A stretch of DNA of 64,000 nt, from contig SAUG01000050.1 in NCBI GenBank assembly GCA_011316305.1, forward strand, positions 496,001-560,000, in the 5' to 3' direction. The number at the start of each line of letters is the position of its first letter. The stretch's first letter is position 1. The DNA comes from Rusavskia elegans (lineage: Eukaryota; Ascomycota; Lecanoromycetes; Teloschistales; Teloschistaceae). Positions 22,895 through 31,607 of this stretch are shown here, piece after piece. The position numbers and the translations under genes are program-made. The notes beneath the pieces were generated by a model. It ran no database searches. It saw nothing but the letters and a program-made list of their open reading frames with translations, and was not told the origin of the DNA.

Positions 22895-23335
22895 GCTTGA
22901 GCCTTGCTTTGAATTTTTGAAATCATGCGTGCGATTTTATTTTGCTCACCATTGATGTTGCTTAACCATAGAGGATGGGGACCCCACAATATGCATGCGA
23001 ATTCTGTTTGCACAAGTCCATCTTTAATCGAGCATCATAGACTTGGCCACAACTACCTTGCTGATCAGAGACGAAAGTGAGAGCGACTAGATAGTCCACG
23101 CCAGTATTTGACTTTTAAGTAGTGCAGCAGTTACAAGATTAAACTCACTAGTCCAGCCTCGGAAGAAGCTATGTTTTCTACTCAAAGCCTTGTGTTCGGC
23201 AACAAACGATTGTCACCTTTGGCAGTACCCACATCGACATACAGTAGAACCCGAGCAACGACGCGCTTTATCCAGTGGACTATATGCTCATTCACATACA
23301 CTTCCAGTATGAATTATACACAACGCTGCCACGGG

Positions 23336-23673
23336 TATATAATGCCCATTCTCCCCCATAATCCACTATCTTCCATGATACAAGCTACGGCTCCACATCT
23401 ACAGTCGTCGACACCCCAAAAAAAAATTACTTTTCAGTCATGGCCGCTCCAGCCACGAACGAAGACGCCCGGCCCCATAAATCCATGCAACCTGTTATCG
23501 ATCCCTGGAGAAAAATGTACGATGATTTATTGGATCGTCTTCTCGTAAACATACTGCTTCCCCAAGCACAGAAATCATCCGTAGAAGAGGAAAATGAACA
23601 ACAGATTGAAAACCGGAGATACGTGCAACAGAAACCTTTCCAAAAGTTGAAGGTATTCTCGGTGCAGCAATAA
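23336..23673 (+). CDS. Array gene 3: truncated family member with TATA box
   Basis: A TATATAATG box at 23336 is followed 104 nt later by ATG 23440 and a 77-codon frame ending at 23673. The first half (WRKMYDDLLDRLLVNILLPQ) corresponds to the N-terminal helices of genes 1 and 2. The C-terminal half with the C-x-H...C-x5-H signature is absent, and I could not find it downstream in another frame. Either a short functional variant or a 3'-truncated copy. No GASTCAT element was seen at the usual place. Confidence 0.45.
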
Positions 23674-24117
23674 GACTGGTATTGTTCTCCCAGCCTTGGT
23701 AGAAGCTTTAATTCTTTTCTCTGAGAGTGGATTACTGAAATAATACTATGTAGAATCGTATTTTTTCAGGCCTTACCGTTATTTGTAGGAGTAAAACTCT
23801 AACGTATATTAGTAGACTCGCAGGTATAGACTTTGGAGTCCTTCTGAATTTGTCTAATTAGGCTGCTAGTTCCAATTTCCCGAATACTGTTGTATGTACC
23901 AGGTAATCAGTTTAGCACTCTGCGCGAAAGAAGTACGTGAAGCGTCTTGATGACTTCACCGAAGGATTGTCATCCCCAATACTGTTGATCCATCATCAGA
24001 CCTGCCAGAATGTATCTAAGCAGGGCGACTTTTGTTACTTTTGGTTCACGTCAAAACAGGGCCCTTTCGAAACTCTCCCCAGAAACCAACAAGAACTTCT
24101 CAGATCTCCCTTCCGAA

Positions 24118-24570
24118 ATGTCTAGAACTCTGTCCGAAGCGAGTAGCTACACTACCCATCTCCAGTCCCTCGAGAGCCTCGTCGAAGTCTGCACCAACTA
24201 CCAGAGAGACAATGTTGGCATCCCCGAAACACTTATCCAACGGATTCAGGAGAAACTCGAACAACTAGTTCTGCCCTCTATCGAAAGAAACACAACAGTC
24301 TACGAGACTGCCTCCGATGAACTGATGGATCTCGAAATCATCGCCGACGACCTTGGATGTCACCATAAAAACAAGGCTGAAGACAATGCATGTCAATTTG
24401 TGGTGCTACATGATTGCATTGAGCATAGAATAGAGGATATGAAACGACTAGATGGTCTGATGGGGATGTCTTATGATGAGGTTGAGCAGGAATGGACGAG
24501 GCATTGTGAGGAAGCGTGGGAGATGGCTGCTTGGGATGAGCAGCATGCGCAGATATATTTTGGCTTTTGA
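24118..24570 (+). CDS. Array gene 4: small helical CHCH-signature protein
   Basis: Single exon, 150 aa from ATG 24118. An upstream in-frame ATG at 24010 would add 36 residues unlike any paralogue, so the inner start is preferred. The N-terminal domain reads YTTHLQSLESLVEVCTNYQ, then IPETLIQRIQEKLEQL. The signature is complete: DDLGCHHKNKAEDNACQFVV, then LH, a C-x-H-x8-C-x5-H pattern, then DCIEHRIEDMKRL. A tail rich in E, W and aromatic residues follows. The best reference copy for aligning the others. No TATA box or GASTCAT element found upstream. Confidence 0.68.
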   Translation: MSRTLSEASSYTTHLQSLESLVEVCTNYQRDNVGIPETLIQRIQEKLEQLVLPSIERNTTVYETASDELMDLEIIADDLGCHHKNKAEDNACQFVVLHDCIEHRIEDMKRLDGLMGMSYDEVEQEWTRHCEEAWEMAAWDEQHAQIYFGF

Positions 24571-24679
24571 GGGATAATTGTTAATCGTGCAAAGAGACAC
24601 AGGTAGCTAGACTGGTACAAATTTTGATCCGTGCGGAGTTATATATGCATCCGTAACTGCGGTGGTGTCATGCTTTTTT

Positions 24680-24975
24680 TTAGACCTTCGAAGTAATATT
24701 TATCTCTGTACGAACACATTCATAGCCAAAGACAAACTCTATAGCTCTGGCACCTTTTTTTTTCTTATCGAAGTGGCTTTCTTCAGCCCAGGTCGGCATA
24801 GTGAGGCACTCGACGAATCGGCTACGTAGATCATGACAGTGTGGTGGTGATGCCCACCCTGTTGACCCACAGCAGAAGGTCTGAGCTGCTGTGTGTGACT
24901 GACACTTCGGGTTGATCATTTGGTACACACGATGAGCAAGATGAAAGCAAATAGTGTGACCCTCAGGGATTCCAT
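24680..24975 (-). CDS. Candidate small secreted protein, antisense between array genes 4 and 5
   Basis: A minus-strand ATG at 24975 begins MESLRVTLFAFILLI, a good signal-peptide core. A 50-nt intron (24881-24930, GTGTGT..CAG) would join it in phase to a frame ending at 24680. The result is about 81 aa, starting TFCCGSTGWASPPHCHDL after the signal core, with six cysteines in all and a basic KKKK stretch. The segment PPHCHDLRSRFVEC loosely resembles PHHREYGRFEC in the minus-strand frame at 21742-22210. Unrecognised family; model rests on one hand-placed intron. Confidence 0.35.
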
Positions 24976-25107
24976 TAGCCGAAAGTTAAGAAGAGAGAAG
25001 TTTTGAGTGGCTTAGGGCTGCAACAATGAACATTTTGTGTGACTCTATTGCCTAATTCGAGTCACGAGGATAATTTAATGCTTGAGCATCGAAAAATATT
25101 ACTCTAC

Positions 25108-25142
25108 AAGAGTCATTGCCCAGGAGAGCTGACTATATAAAG
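25108..25142 (+). promoter_or_regulatory. Array gene 5 promoter: AAGAGTCAT plus TATATAAAG
   Basis: AAGAGTCAT at 25108-25116, exactly 17 bp, then TATATAAAG from 25134. The ATG at 25250 is 116 nt downstream of the TATA box. The intervening CAGGAGAGCTGAC aligns with CGAGGGAGGTTAAC and CAAGGGTAGCTGGC in front of genes 6 and 7. Confidence 0.6.
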
Positions 25143-25249
25143 GTTTAGGTGGTCCCCTTCTTTCTATATTGCTTCTGCACCTTCCAAACAACTCCTCCTT
25201 ACTCAATAACATCGAGTAGCACACATCTAGACAACCAACGACTTTCAAA

Positions 25250-25669
25250 ATGGTTTCCCCAGAAATCCGCAACCAAACCTTCAAGGCTCATCTCCGCTGT
25301 CTCGGATTTTTGGTCGGTGCATATCTCGCATACACCGAGGCAGGATTCACAGTTCCGGAATCTATCCTTGCAACTATCCAAACCGAATGCCAAACGCTGT
25401 TGGACATATCTAAGAATTACGAAATTGTCGACCTCGAGGACGCGAGGGATGATCTAGATGATCTCAAGGATCTAGTCGACGGACTCGGGCGCTGTCAACA
25501 GGACACTACTAGCGAATCATCTGAGCTCCAGATACTCCAACAGCTGATAGCTCAGAAGGAATCTCGAGTCAAAGCTCACGAGGAGTTGTATGGAGCTGCC
25601 GAAAGAACGAGAGGACGGAGAAGAAGCTCCTCGAGTGATTCGTTAGCGGAGTCTCATGGGAGTGATTGA
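25250..25669 (+). CDS. Array gene 5: helical family member, subgroup without the CHCH ligands
   Basis: Single exon, 139 aa. Forms a subgroup with genes 6 and 7: LRCLGFLVGAYLAYTEAGF, then VPESILATIQTECQTLLDIS, then a D/E-L heptad region (ARDDLDDLKDLVDGLGRCQQ), then LQILQQLIAQKESRVKAHEE. The signature is degraded: one C kept (shifted), the second C replaced by S, and LQ instead of LH. A Ser/Arg tail follows (RRSSSSDSLAESHGSD). The 3' flank at 25697-25740 is nearly identical to that of gene 7, showing that duplication units included flanking DNA. Confidence 0.68.
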   Translation: MVSPEIRNQTFKAHLRCLGFLVGAYLAYTEAGFTVPESILATIQTECQTLLDISKNYEIVDLEDARDDLDDLKDLVDGLGRCQQDTTSESSELQILQQLIAQKESRVKAHEELYGAAERTRGRRRSSSSDSLAESHGSD

Positions 25670-26235
25670 GTTCTAGATAGTTTGGCTTTTCTTTAGTTGC
25701 TTGCGGGTTAGTTATGCGTTTGTGTTCATAGATGTTCCAGGCACCAAAACCTGAAATAGTCCAAATAACAGGAATATTACTACTTTTCGATTAAACCGAC
25801 TCTTGTCGCAGCTCTAGCGCTATGAGTAGTTACCTCTCCTGTGATTCGCTAGTGGAAGTGCTGACATATGCGTAACAGCGTTAGTAATTCTGGGACGTAC
25901 TAAAGTAGAGATATTAGCTCTCAAAAGATCACTATTTCTTCAAAAGTGTCTCTACCATCATAAAAGATAGCAAAAGTGCTCTAAGAGTATCTACTGGCTA
26001 TCTACTCCGTCCTAATAGGTTTAAACGATAGAAGAACTATACCGGCTATCAGCGAATATACCTACCGAGCCGTCTCCTGAGTCTCTATTTTGTTCGTCAA
26101 AACAAGACCCTAGTAGGACTGTGGAACGTTTTGGTACATCAAAGCTGAACAATGACTTAGCTATTTTTCATGTCTTTGCGGTCCTCTTCTAGTCACACGA
26201 ATGTCATGAGGGTCAATTCAAAAACATGGTCCCTT
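25670..26235. other. AT-rich spacer, possible decayed transposon fragment
   Basis: The first part (25697-25740) is the 3' flank shared with gene 7. From about 25890 to 26090 the sequence is rich in TA and CTA/TAG triplets with stops in all frames and translates patchily to text reminiscent of a Fot1/pogo helix-turn-helix region. That resemblance is weak. No intact gene. Confidence 0.3.
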
Positions 26236-26270
26236 ATGAGTCGTTTTCGAGGGAGGTTAACTACATAAAG
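26236..26270 (+). promoter_or_regulatory. Array gene 6 promoter: ATGAGTCGT plus TACATAAAG
   Basis: ATGAGTCGT at 26236-26244, 17 bp, then TACATAAAG from 26262. It is intact in layout although the gene behind it carries a nonsense codon. Confidence 0.5.
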
Positions 26271-26365
26271 ATCGAGGTACCGCCCTTCATCGACGCCCCT
26301 TTTCCAAAGTATTGCACAGCTGCCACACCACCAAGCAGTACACAGTCTCAATACTACTCACCTTC

Positions 26366-26812
26366 ATGATGCCATCATCAAATTCCACAGACATGAAATC
26401 CCGTCTCCGCTGCCTCAAATCATTAACCAGTGTTTATCTCAGCTATCTTGACGCGGGACTTAAAATATCAGATCCCATCCTCCAAACTTAACAACCCGAA
26501 TTCGAGATTCTGTTCGACTTATATACGGACCAAGAGCTTTATAGCATTGAGGAAGCCAAGGATGAGCTAGATAAGCTTAGGGACAGGGCTGATTTACTTG
26601 ATTGTCATTGTGACGAGAAAGCCAAGGAACATGCTCTGGAGTTACGGGTGTTGTGTGTTGTAATTTCTCAGAAGAAAACCCAGGTGGAAGATTATGTTCC
26701 CACTCATATTGCGTCTTATGGATCCAATGAGGAATTCGAAGCTTTGCAGGAATATGCTCAAAGGCTCGCGGATATGACAGAACTCGAAGCGATGGCGGCT
26801 CGAGATATGTGA
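26366..26812 (+). pseudogene. Array gene 6: family member with an in-frame stop
   Basis: From ATG 26366 the frame runs to a TGA at 26810-26812 (149 codons) but is broken by TAA at 26489-26491, codon 42. The codons on both sides match genes 5 and 7: LRCLKSLTSVYLSYLDAGL before the stop, then EAKDELDKLRDRADLLDCHC and LRVLCVVISQKKTQVEDY after it. No other frameshift is seen, so the lesion looks recent. It could also be an assembly error, or the gene may use a downstream start. TATA box, upstream element and 3' flank resemble those of genes 5 and 7. Confidence 0.7.
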
Positions 26813-26924
26813 TTCATATATGCTTGCGAATCAAGCTTGCGTTAATGTAATACCGAAACTTGCAGGACGATTCCGGGGCCCTAAGCTTGAGATAACTTTT
26901 AGCATATAGAAATTTCCTTACCTT

Positions 26925-27140
26925 TCATACCGTTGTTGAATTCCGCTTGGCATGAAAGATCCTGAAGTTGAAAGTCGATCCACATTCGTGAATCTCCTCT
27001 CTGGGTTGCAAGGTGACTGCGCTTATATAGGCCCCGTTGATTATCGTATTTATTGACGCAGCTTCCACCAATAGCACAAACATACCAGAAGAGTCATTAT
27101 ATTGTCCAGTAACTTGGATCAGGCTTTTATCACGAGTCAT
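26925..27140 (-). other. Minus-strand frame overlapping gene 7 promoter
   Basis: A 71-codon minus-strand frame from ATG 27140 contains SINTIINGAYISAV, similar to the motif in the frame at 21742-22210. It lacks a signal peptide and overlaps the promoter element and TATA box of array gene 7, so it is probably a remnant if it ever was a gene. Confidence 0.22.
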
Positions 27141-27166
27141 AATCAAGGGTAGCTGGCTACATAAGG
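27132..27166 (+). promoter_or_regulatory. Array gene 7 promoter: ACGAGTCAT plus TACATAAGG
   Basis: ACGAGTCAT at 27132-27140, 17 bp, then TACATAAGG from 27158. The ATG at 27281 is 123 nt downstream of the box. Confidence 0.58.
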
Positions 27167-27280
27167 GACAAGGACTTCCCAGATCCTCCGTTTCTTTCTT
27201 CCTAACTACCACAACTCAAGAATACCTACCTTCTTATTCTCACCAAATAGCACACAGTCAAGATTACAAACACTCCCAAG

Positions 27281-27688
27281 ATGTCCGTCTCAATCTCCAA
27301 AGACAAGGTCTACTACACCCACATCCGGGGCCTTCTGTGCCTTACTGGACTGCAATTTGACTATACCGAAGGAGGAGTTGACGTACCCGACAAGGTTCTT
27401 CAACTCATCCAGGAAGAAGGACGGATCTTACTAGACCTATCGAAAGATCAAGAAGTCGGCAGTGTCAGAGATTCCAAAAGCCATCTAGAACAGCTTCGGG
27501 ACATAGCTTCTACCATTAGATGGTATCACGAGGAGATTACTGAGACCATTTCGGAGCAGTGGAAGATAGTGCAGGAGTTGATCGCTCGGAAGGAAGCGCT
27601 GTTGAAAGCCCACAAGGCATTGCATGGGTCTGAAGGAAAGGAGGAGAAGTTGAAGAGTGGACTCCCGAGGGTACCGTCGACGGATTGA
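27281..27688 (+). CDS. Array gene 7: helical family member, subgroup without the CHCH ligands
   Basis: Single exon, 135 aa. Closest to gene 5 in sequence and layout: IRGLLCLTGLQFDYTEGGV, VPDKVLQLIQEEGRILLDLS, HLEQLRDIASTIRWYHEE, then WKIVQELIARKEALLKAHKA. Both signature cysteines are lost (W and S/E in their places). It ends with a short Lys/Pro tail. Its promoter, ATG spacing and 3' flank (27723-27766) match gene 5. Function unknown. Confidence 0.66.
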   Translation: MSVSISKDKVYYTHIRGLLCLTGLQFDYTEGGVDVPDKVLQLIQEEGRILLDLSKDQEVGSVRDSKSHLEQLRDIASTIRWYHEEITETISEQWKIVQELIARKEALLKAHKALHGSEGKEEKLKSGLPRVPSTD

Positions 27689-27859
27689 TGGAGGCCTGGG
27701 TGGCATGATTTATTTTAACTGATTGCTTGCGAGTTGAGTATGCGTTGGTGTTCATAGATGTTCCAAGCCACGATTTGAACAAGATACTATTGTAGTTTGC
27801 ATTAATGGAATACACACACCCGTCAAATCTCCATCGTGAACACTACGTGAGATTTTTAA

Positions 27860-28491
27860 GGGTCATGATCCGCGCACTCCACAGTATCACTAAAGCACTC
27901 CATAGAGATCACTAAAACACTCCATGGGGATCACTATAAAGCTCCACGCTTATTAAGCAGGATTTAACCAATCGGCGTGCTCAGTTGCCACTCCGCCACC
28001 CCAATAATTGGCTGTATCGGGTAGTCTAGCCTTATACAGCTAGACTGCCGAAACTATACCGACGGAGAATATCAAAGAAACAGAAGGAGAATAGGGCTAG
28101 CCCTACCTCAGGGCATCTCTAACAGCTTTAGGTAGTAAGATATTCTCTACAATCGAGGTAAACGAGGTTCAAGAGGTATTCCGTACCCAATTCTGGCCGC
28201 GTATACTGGATGTTCTTATATTTAACAGTATAGGTATATAGCTAAAAGATATAAGAGTTTTAGCTCTAAACCTTAAATATTAGGTATATAGTACAAGGTT
28301 ATACGAGGTGGTTAAAGAATTGGGATCTCGATAGGGTTATTTACGAAGTAGGGTAGACCCTGTAGAATTTAATTATCTGATTGGTCAACTCGGCTGCGCG
28401 ATACCTTATATAGTAAAGAATGACCATGGAGTGTTTTAGTGATCTCCATGGAGTGCTTTAGTGATACTATGGAGTGCGCGGATCATGACCC
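27860..28491. mobile_element. 632-bp hAT-like MITE with 8-bp target duplication
   Basis: The ends are inverted copies: left GGGTCATGATCCGCGCACTC, right its reverse complement with an A/T change a little further in. The same 8 bp, ATTTTTAA, flanks both ends (27852-27859 and 28492-28499), as expected for hAT transposition. Subterminal direct repeats of about 22 bp (ATCACTAAAGCACTCCATAG and variants) occur at 27886-27950 and, inverted, at 28428-28475. The interior is AT-rich with no open frame for a transposase, so it is a non-autonomous element. It lies between array genes 7 and 8. Confidence 0.85.
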
Positions 28492-28505
28492 ATTTTTAAG
28501 GCGGG

Positions 28506-28540
28506 AAGTCGTCATTCGAGGGTGATATGTGTGCAATGTA
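28506..28540 (+). promoter_or_regulatory. Degenerate array-type promoter block of gene 8
   Basis: AAGTCGTCATTCGAGGGTGA at 28506-28525 aligns with GAGTCGTTTTCGAGGGAGGT of gene 6, but no TATA box follows. The MITE's target duplication ends only 6 bp upstream, so the insertion now adjoins this block. Confidence 0.4.
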
Positions 28541-28696
28541 TGACATCCCTTCACTGACCACACCAAAATAGAGAATCTCGATCTCAAAAAAAAACCGCCG
28601 GTGCTTCAGTAGAGTCACCACAATCAACAAACACAAAATAAGAACCCTTCTTCTTCCTCCTTTTCTAAGCTCTCCATCGACTACTCTCTTGCTCCC

Positions 28697-29173
28697 ATGA
28701 CGTTTCCAAAAGGACGGACAGTAATAACAGCGGACCAACCTACAATGCCTCCCCTTGACGAAGATTTCGAGACATTCAGCCGCCACATAAGCCGCCTCAA
28801 GCACATCGTAGGGCTATCACAATCATACAACCATGTACGCCGCCCCGCCCACATCGATGCCCTGATAGCTCAACAACTCGAGCCACTACATAATACTTTC
28901 ACTCGACTCCGCAGGGCCCAAGCCTACGACCTGAAAATAAAAGGCAACCGCGAAGACTTCGTTGGAAATCTCAAACTGCTCAACGAGCTGCTACTGGGTC
29001 TGAAATGTTTTCGACATCCACAAGAGAAATATGCAAAGGAGGCTTGTCGGTATAAATTGTTGCATCAGATGGTGGGCCAGCATTTGGATGATCTGAGAGC
29101 TTCGAGGGAGTGGGAATGGATGAATTGGAAGGAGAGCCCGGGGTCTAGTTGGGAACTTGCGGAGAAGTCATAG
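28697..29173 (+). CDS. Array gene 8: small helical CHCH-signature protein
   Basis: Single exon, 158 aa from ATG 28697. A second ATG at 28745 (MPPLDEDFETF) matches the paralogues' N-termini better and would give 142 aa. Domain: FSRHISRLKHIVGLSQSYN, then HIDALIAQQLEPLHNTF. Signature: LKCFRHPQEKYAKEACRYKL then LH, i.e. C-x2-H-x9-C-x5-H, followed by QMVGQHLDDLRA. A Trp-rich tail resembles that of gene 4. Promoter lacks a TATA box and has a MITE next to it. Confidence 0.64.
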   Translation: MTFPKGRTVITADQPTMPPLDEDFETFSRHISRLKHIVGLSQSYNHVRRPAHIDALIAQQLEPLHNTFTRLRRAQAYDLKIKGNREDFVGNLKLLNELLLGLKCFRHPQEKYAKEACRYKLLHQMVGQHLDDLRASREWEWMNWKESPGSSWELAEKS

Positions 29174-29970
29174 GTCTTAAGAGTCTTGTGTGAAGACTTT
29201 GCAATAGCTTGCATCGAATAATAGCTCTTGCTGTGCGACCACAGTCGCGTTCATGATCATCCGTTTCTCATCCACCTTTATCACTTCAAAGATTAACCTA
29301 GCTAGGGTCCTACTGTAGAGCCGCTCTGATTATCCCTTCGCTGCTGGTGTCTTCGATTCGAATTCCAGGGGCTCGGCGAGCAGAAAGATCTGGACACAAA
29401 GCCTATCGACCTAAACGATTGGTTATTGTAGTATAGCTAGCATTCGAGGTATCGGATTCCTACTTCCGCCAAGTCGAAGGGATACTAAGAATATCCAAAC
29501 AATTCTGCTTACCGCAAGAGAGGGTTTCAGACGGAGTGAAGTTCTGCGAAGACCCAATTCAGCAACGGAAGGAAAATCACGCTTAAACTGCAAAATAGGC
29601 AGCAGACCTTCCATGTCCGGGTATCGACTTATCTACGCCCCCTTCCATTGATTTATGCTATGGCCAAGACGCTGGATCGGAAGCCAAATTCGGGAAGGTG
29701 GAAGTCCCACATGTTCAGCCATTGGAGTCACGATGAGTTTGTTACCATTGTAGGCGTCAGTCACGAGTATACGCTCGCTACTGTCTGGAATTCCGAGTCG
29801 TCCAAGTAGGTCGGAACCATGACTGGTATTTGGAAAAGGCCTCCGCCGGCTGGGGATTTGAGTGACAGTAAGAAGTGTATCTCGCAATGGCTTTTCTACA
29901 CAGAGCTGGACGGGATACAGCTGACTGTATCAGTGCGAATCAATCTGACATTCACGTTGATCGTGGATCT
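29174..29970. other. Spacer between array genes 8 and 9
   Basis: No supported gene. A minus-strand frame at 29633-29887 starts from a non-ATG codon and shows no motif. Nothing else stands out apart from the gene 9 promoter that follows. Confidence 0.5.
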
Positions 29971-30004
29971 ACGAGTCATCCGTACGGTTTAAAGTGTATA
30001 TAAG
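29971..30004 (+). promoter_or_regulatory. Array gene 9 promoter: ACGAGTCAT plus TATATAAG
   Basis: ACGAGTCAT at 29971-29979, exactly 17 bp, then TATATAAG at 29997-30004. This decides the start codon of gene 9: the ATG at 30010 is too close to the box to be used, so the ATG at 30139 (142 nt from it) is preferred. Confidence 0.6.
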
Positions 30005-30138
30005 CAGCGATGCGAAGGAGATTCCCAGAATCAGAAGACGCAACCCCACTACTGCCTCCACAGTCTACGGAACGAATCGCGTATACTCGAAGACAATATA
30101 TACAGTCTACCATCTACATCATCGCTACCCAAGGCACT

Positions 30139-30618
30139 ATGTCGCCATCTTCTTTCTCCACCCACATGACCTACCTCGAGAACCTAGCCAAGCTCCACCA
30201 ACACTATGCCTCCCAACGGGACGACGGAAAGGCCCCCGAAGAGCTCATCAGTCTGATCCGGACAGAGATCCTCAAATTAGGAGCCCATCGTGATTCCTCG
30301 ACTCTAGACCCTACACTTGCGAAGACTCACCGGCTAACAAGTTTGACCACGGCGCTTGGCTGTAATCATGGCTCCACAGCAGCGGAGAACGCTTGCGTCT
30401 TCACTGATCTTCATGCGCTGATATTACGAAGGATCAATCATCTCAGAGACCAAAAATTGAAAAGCGGAGGTGGGAAAGTGAAGGCGGCTGTCAGAAGAAG
30501 GAGGTTTGGGAGGGCTCGTCGGTCTGACAGTTCTGATGAGGAAACCAGTTACAGCGGGTCGGATGGCGAGGAGAGCGACGGTGACGGTGGGACCATTTAC
30601 CCCGGCAGAAGGGCTTGA
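30139..30618 (+). CDS. Array gene 9: small helical CHCH-signature protein with acidic/basic tail
   Basis: Single exon, 159 aa from ATG 30139. Domain: FSTHMTYLENLAKLHQHYAS, then APEELISLIRTEILKLGAH. Signature: ALGCNHGSTAAENACVFTDL then H (C-x-H-x8-C-x5-H), then ALILRRINHLRDQK. The C-terminus has a basic patch (VRRRRFGRARR) followed by an SD/ED-rich acidic tail, the longest in the array, which suggests nuclear or nucleic-acid/histone-like contacts (inference). No signal peptide. Confidence 0.68.
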   Translation: MSPSSFSTHMTYLENLAKLHQHYASQRDDGKAPEELISLIRTEILKLGAHRDSSTLDPTLAKTHRLTSLTTALGCNHGSTAAENACVFTDLHALILRRINHLRDQKLKSGGGKVKAAVRRRRFGRARRSDSSDEETSYSGSDGEESDGDGGTIYPGRRA

Positions 30619-31450
30619 TACCGGCGGAAATCTTGAATATAGCGGTTAGGTTGTTGATGTCTCGGGTCTCCACATTGTATACCTGTATGCGATTGAATCA
30701 GTATATCGTTTGTCTGGTATTACATCGAGGGTCTACCTATCATCAGCAATCTAGGTTGATTCCTTCTTGCTTCGCACATATAGATCAAAGAAGAAGCTAT
30801 CGGTCCATTGTGGAGTTTTTTTCAGATCTTGCCCAAAGAAGAGGTGAGTTCCACGAAGTGAGATTTGTTCAGATCCAGCTGAACATCAATCACCCCAATG
30901 ACGGCATCTGACAATACGAACACGACTCTCCGTTTGTAGGGCGCGGCTCTCTTTGATTTAACGTTTGACTTACCATTCCTCCCAGACCCGCCTGTTTACT
31001 TCTTTCCTCCACACACTCTTCCATCAATCCACGCACCCCCTACAGGAAATCATCATTCCTCACGTCAACCAGCCTCGCGGTGAGCAGAATTGTTCGGACA
31101 CTTTGACCTAACGGGTTAGGTAGTCGATACCTCGATTGGGAGCCAAATCAGCGCCCCGGCCAAGGCTTGCTGTCCGGATCTTTTTGCTCACGACGAGCCA
31201 GCATACCACTCGTCACTAAACTCCTACGAACCTATCTCCTTCGATGAACATCTCGACCGACTCAACAACGCCGCGAACTTTTAAAACTCTTACCTTGTCG
31301 AGCAAGTTGCCGAGCCTCCGATAGATCTCTTCGAATTCACAATCCTGAGATACCGATACGTACCGCACATGTCGGAAACCTTGTGTGATGATACTCGAAG
31401 CGACTTCACTTTTCGCGTGAAGTAAGATTCGGTTCCGATTTTGTGGAAAG
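30619..31450. other. Spacer with minus-strand frame 31216-31557 and palindromic motif
   Basis: TCGATACCTCGA at 31124-31135 differs by one base from the TCGGTACCTCGA motif of the left cluster. A minus-strand ATG frame of 113 codons (31557 down to 31216) overlaps the promoter of gene 10. It has no signal peptide or recognised domain and is not counted as a gene. The rest shows nothing. Confidence 0.35.
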
Positions 31451-31486
31451 TAAGACTCATCAGGCAGATTAAACTGGGGTATATAA
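31451..31486 (+). promoter_or_regulatory. Array gene 10 promoter: AAGACTCAT plus TATATAAG
   Basis: AAGACTCAT at 31451-31459, 19 bp, then TATATAAG at 31479-31486. The ATG at 31608 is 129 nt downstream of the box. Confidence 0.57.
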
Positions 31487-31607
31487 GTCGGTCCTCCCCC
31501 GATTCTTTCTGCGTCCTCTACACTCTTGATATCTCCAACGCCTACCACCACTATCATTAATCACAATCTCCTATCAGTGTCCCAGACTTCTTCCAGGATC
31601 CTAAACC

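Noticed and set aside
24010..24117. 36-residue N-terminal extension of array gene 4
   Set aside because: Unlike all paralogues, which start at the position of the inner ATG.
25890..26090. Fot1/pogo transposase remnant
   Set aside because: Resemblance is only to low-complexity AT-rich text; no aligned motif strong enough to call.
30010..30138. 43-residue N-terminal extension of array gene 9
   Set aside because: Its ATG lies 6 nt after the TATA box, upstream of any plausible transcription start.
31216..31557. 113-codon minus-strand frame as a partner gene of array gene 10
   Set aside because: Overlaps the promoter of gene 10, no signal peptide, no clear motif shared with the other minus-strand frames.
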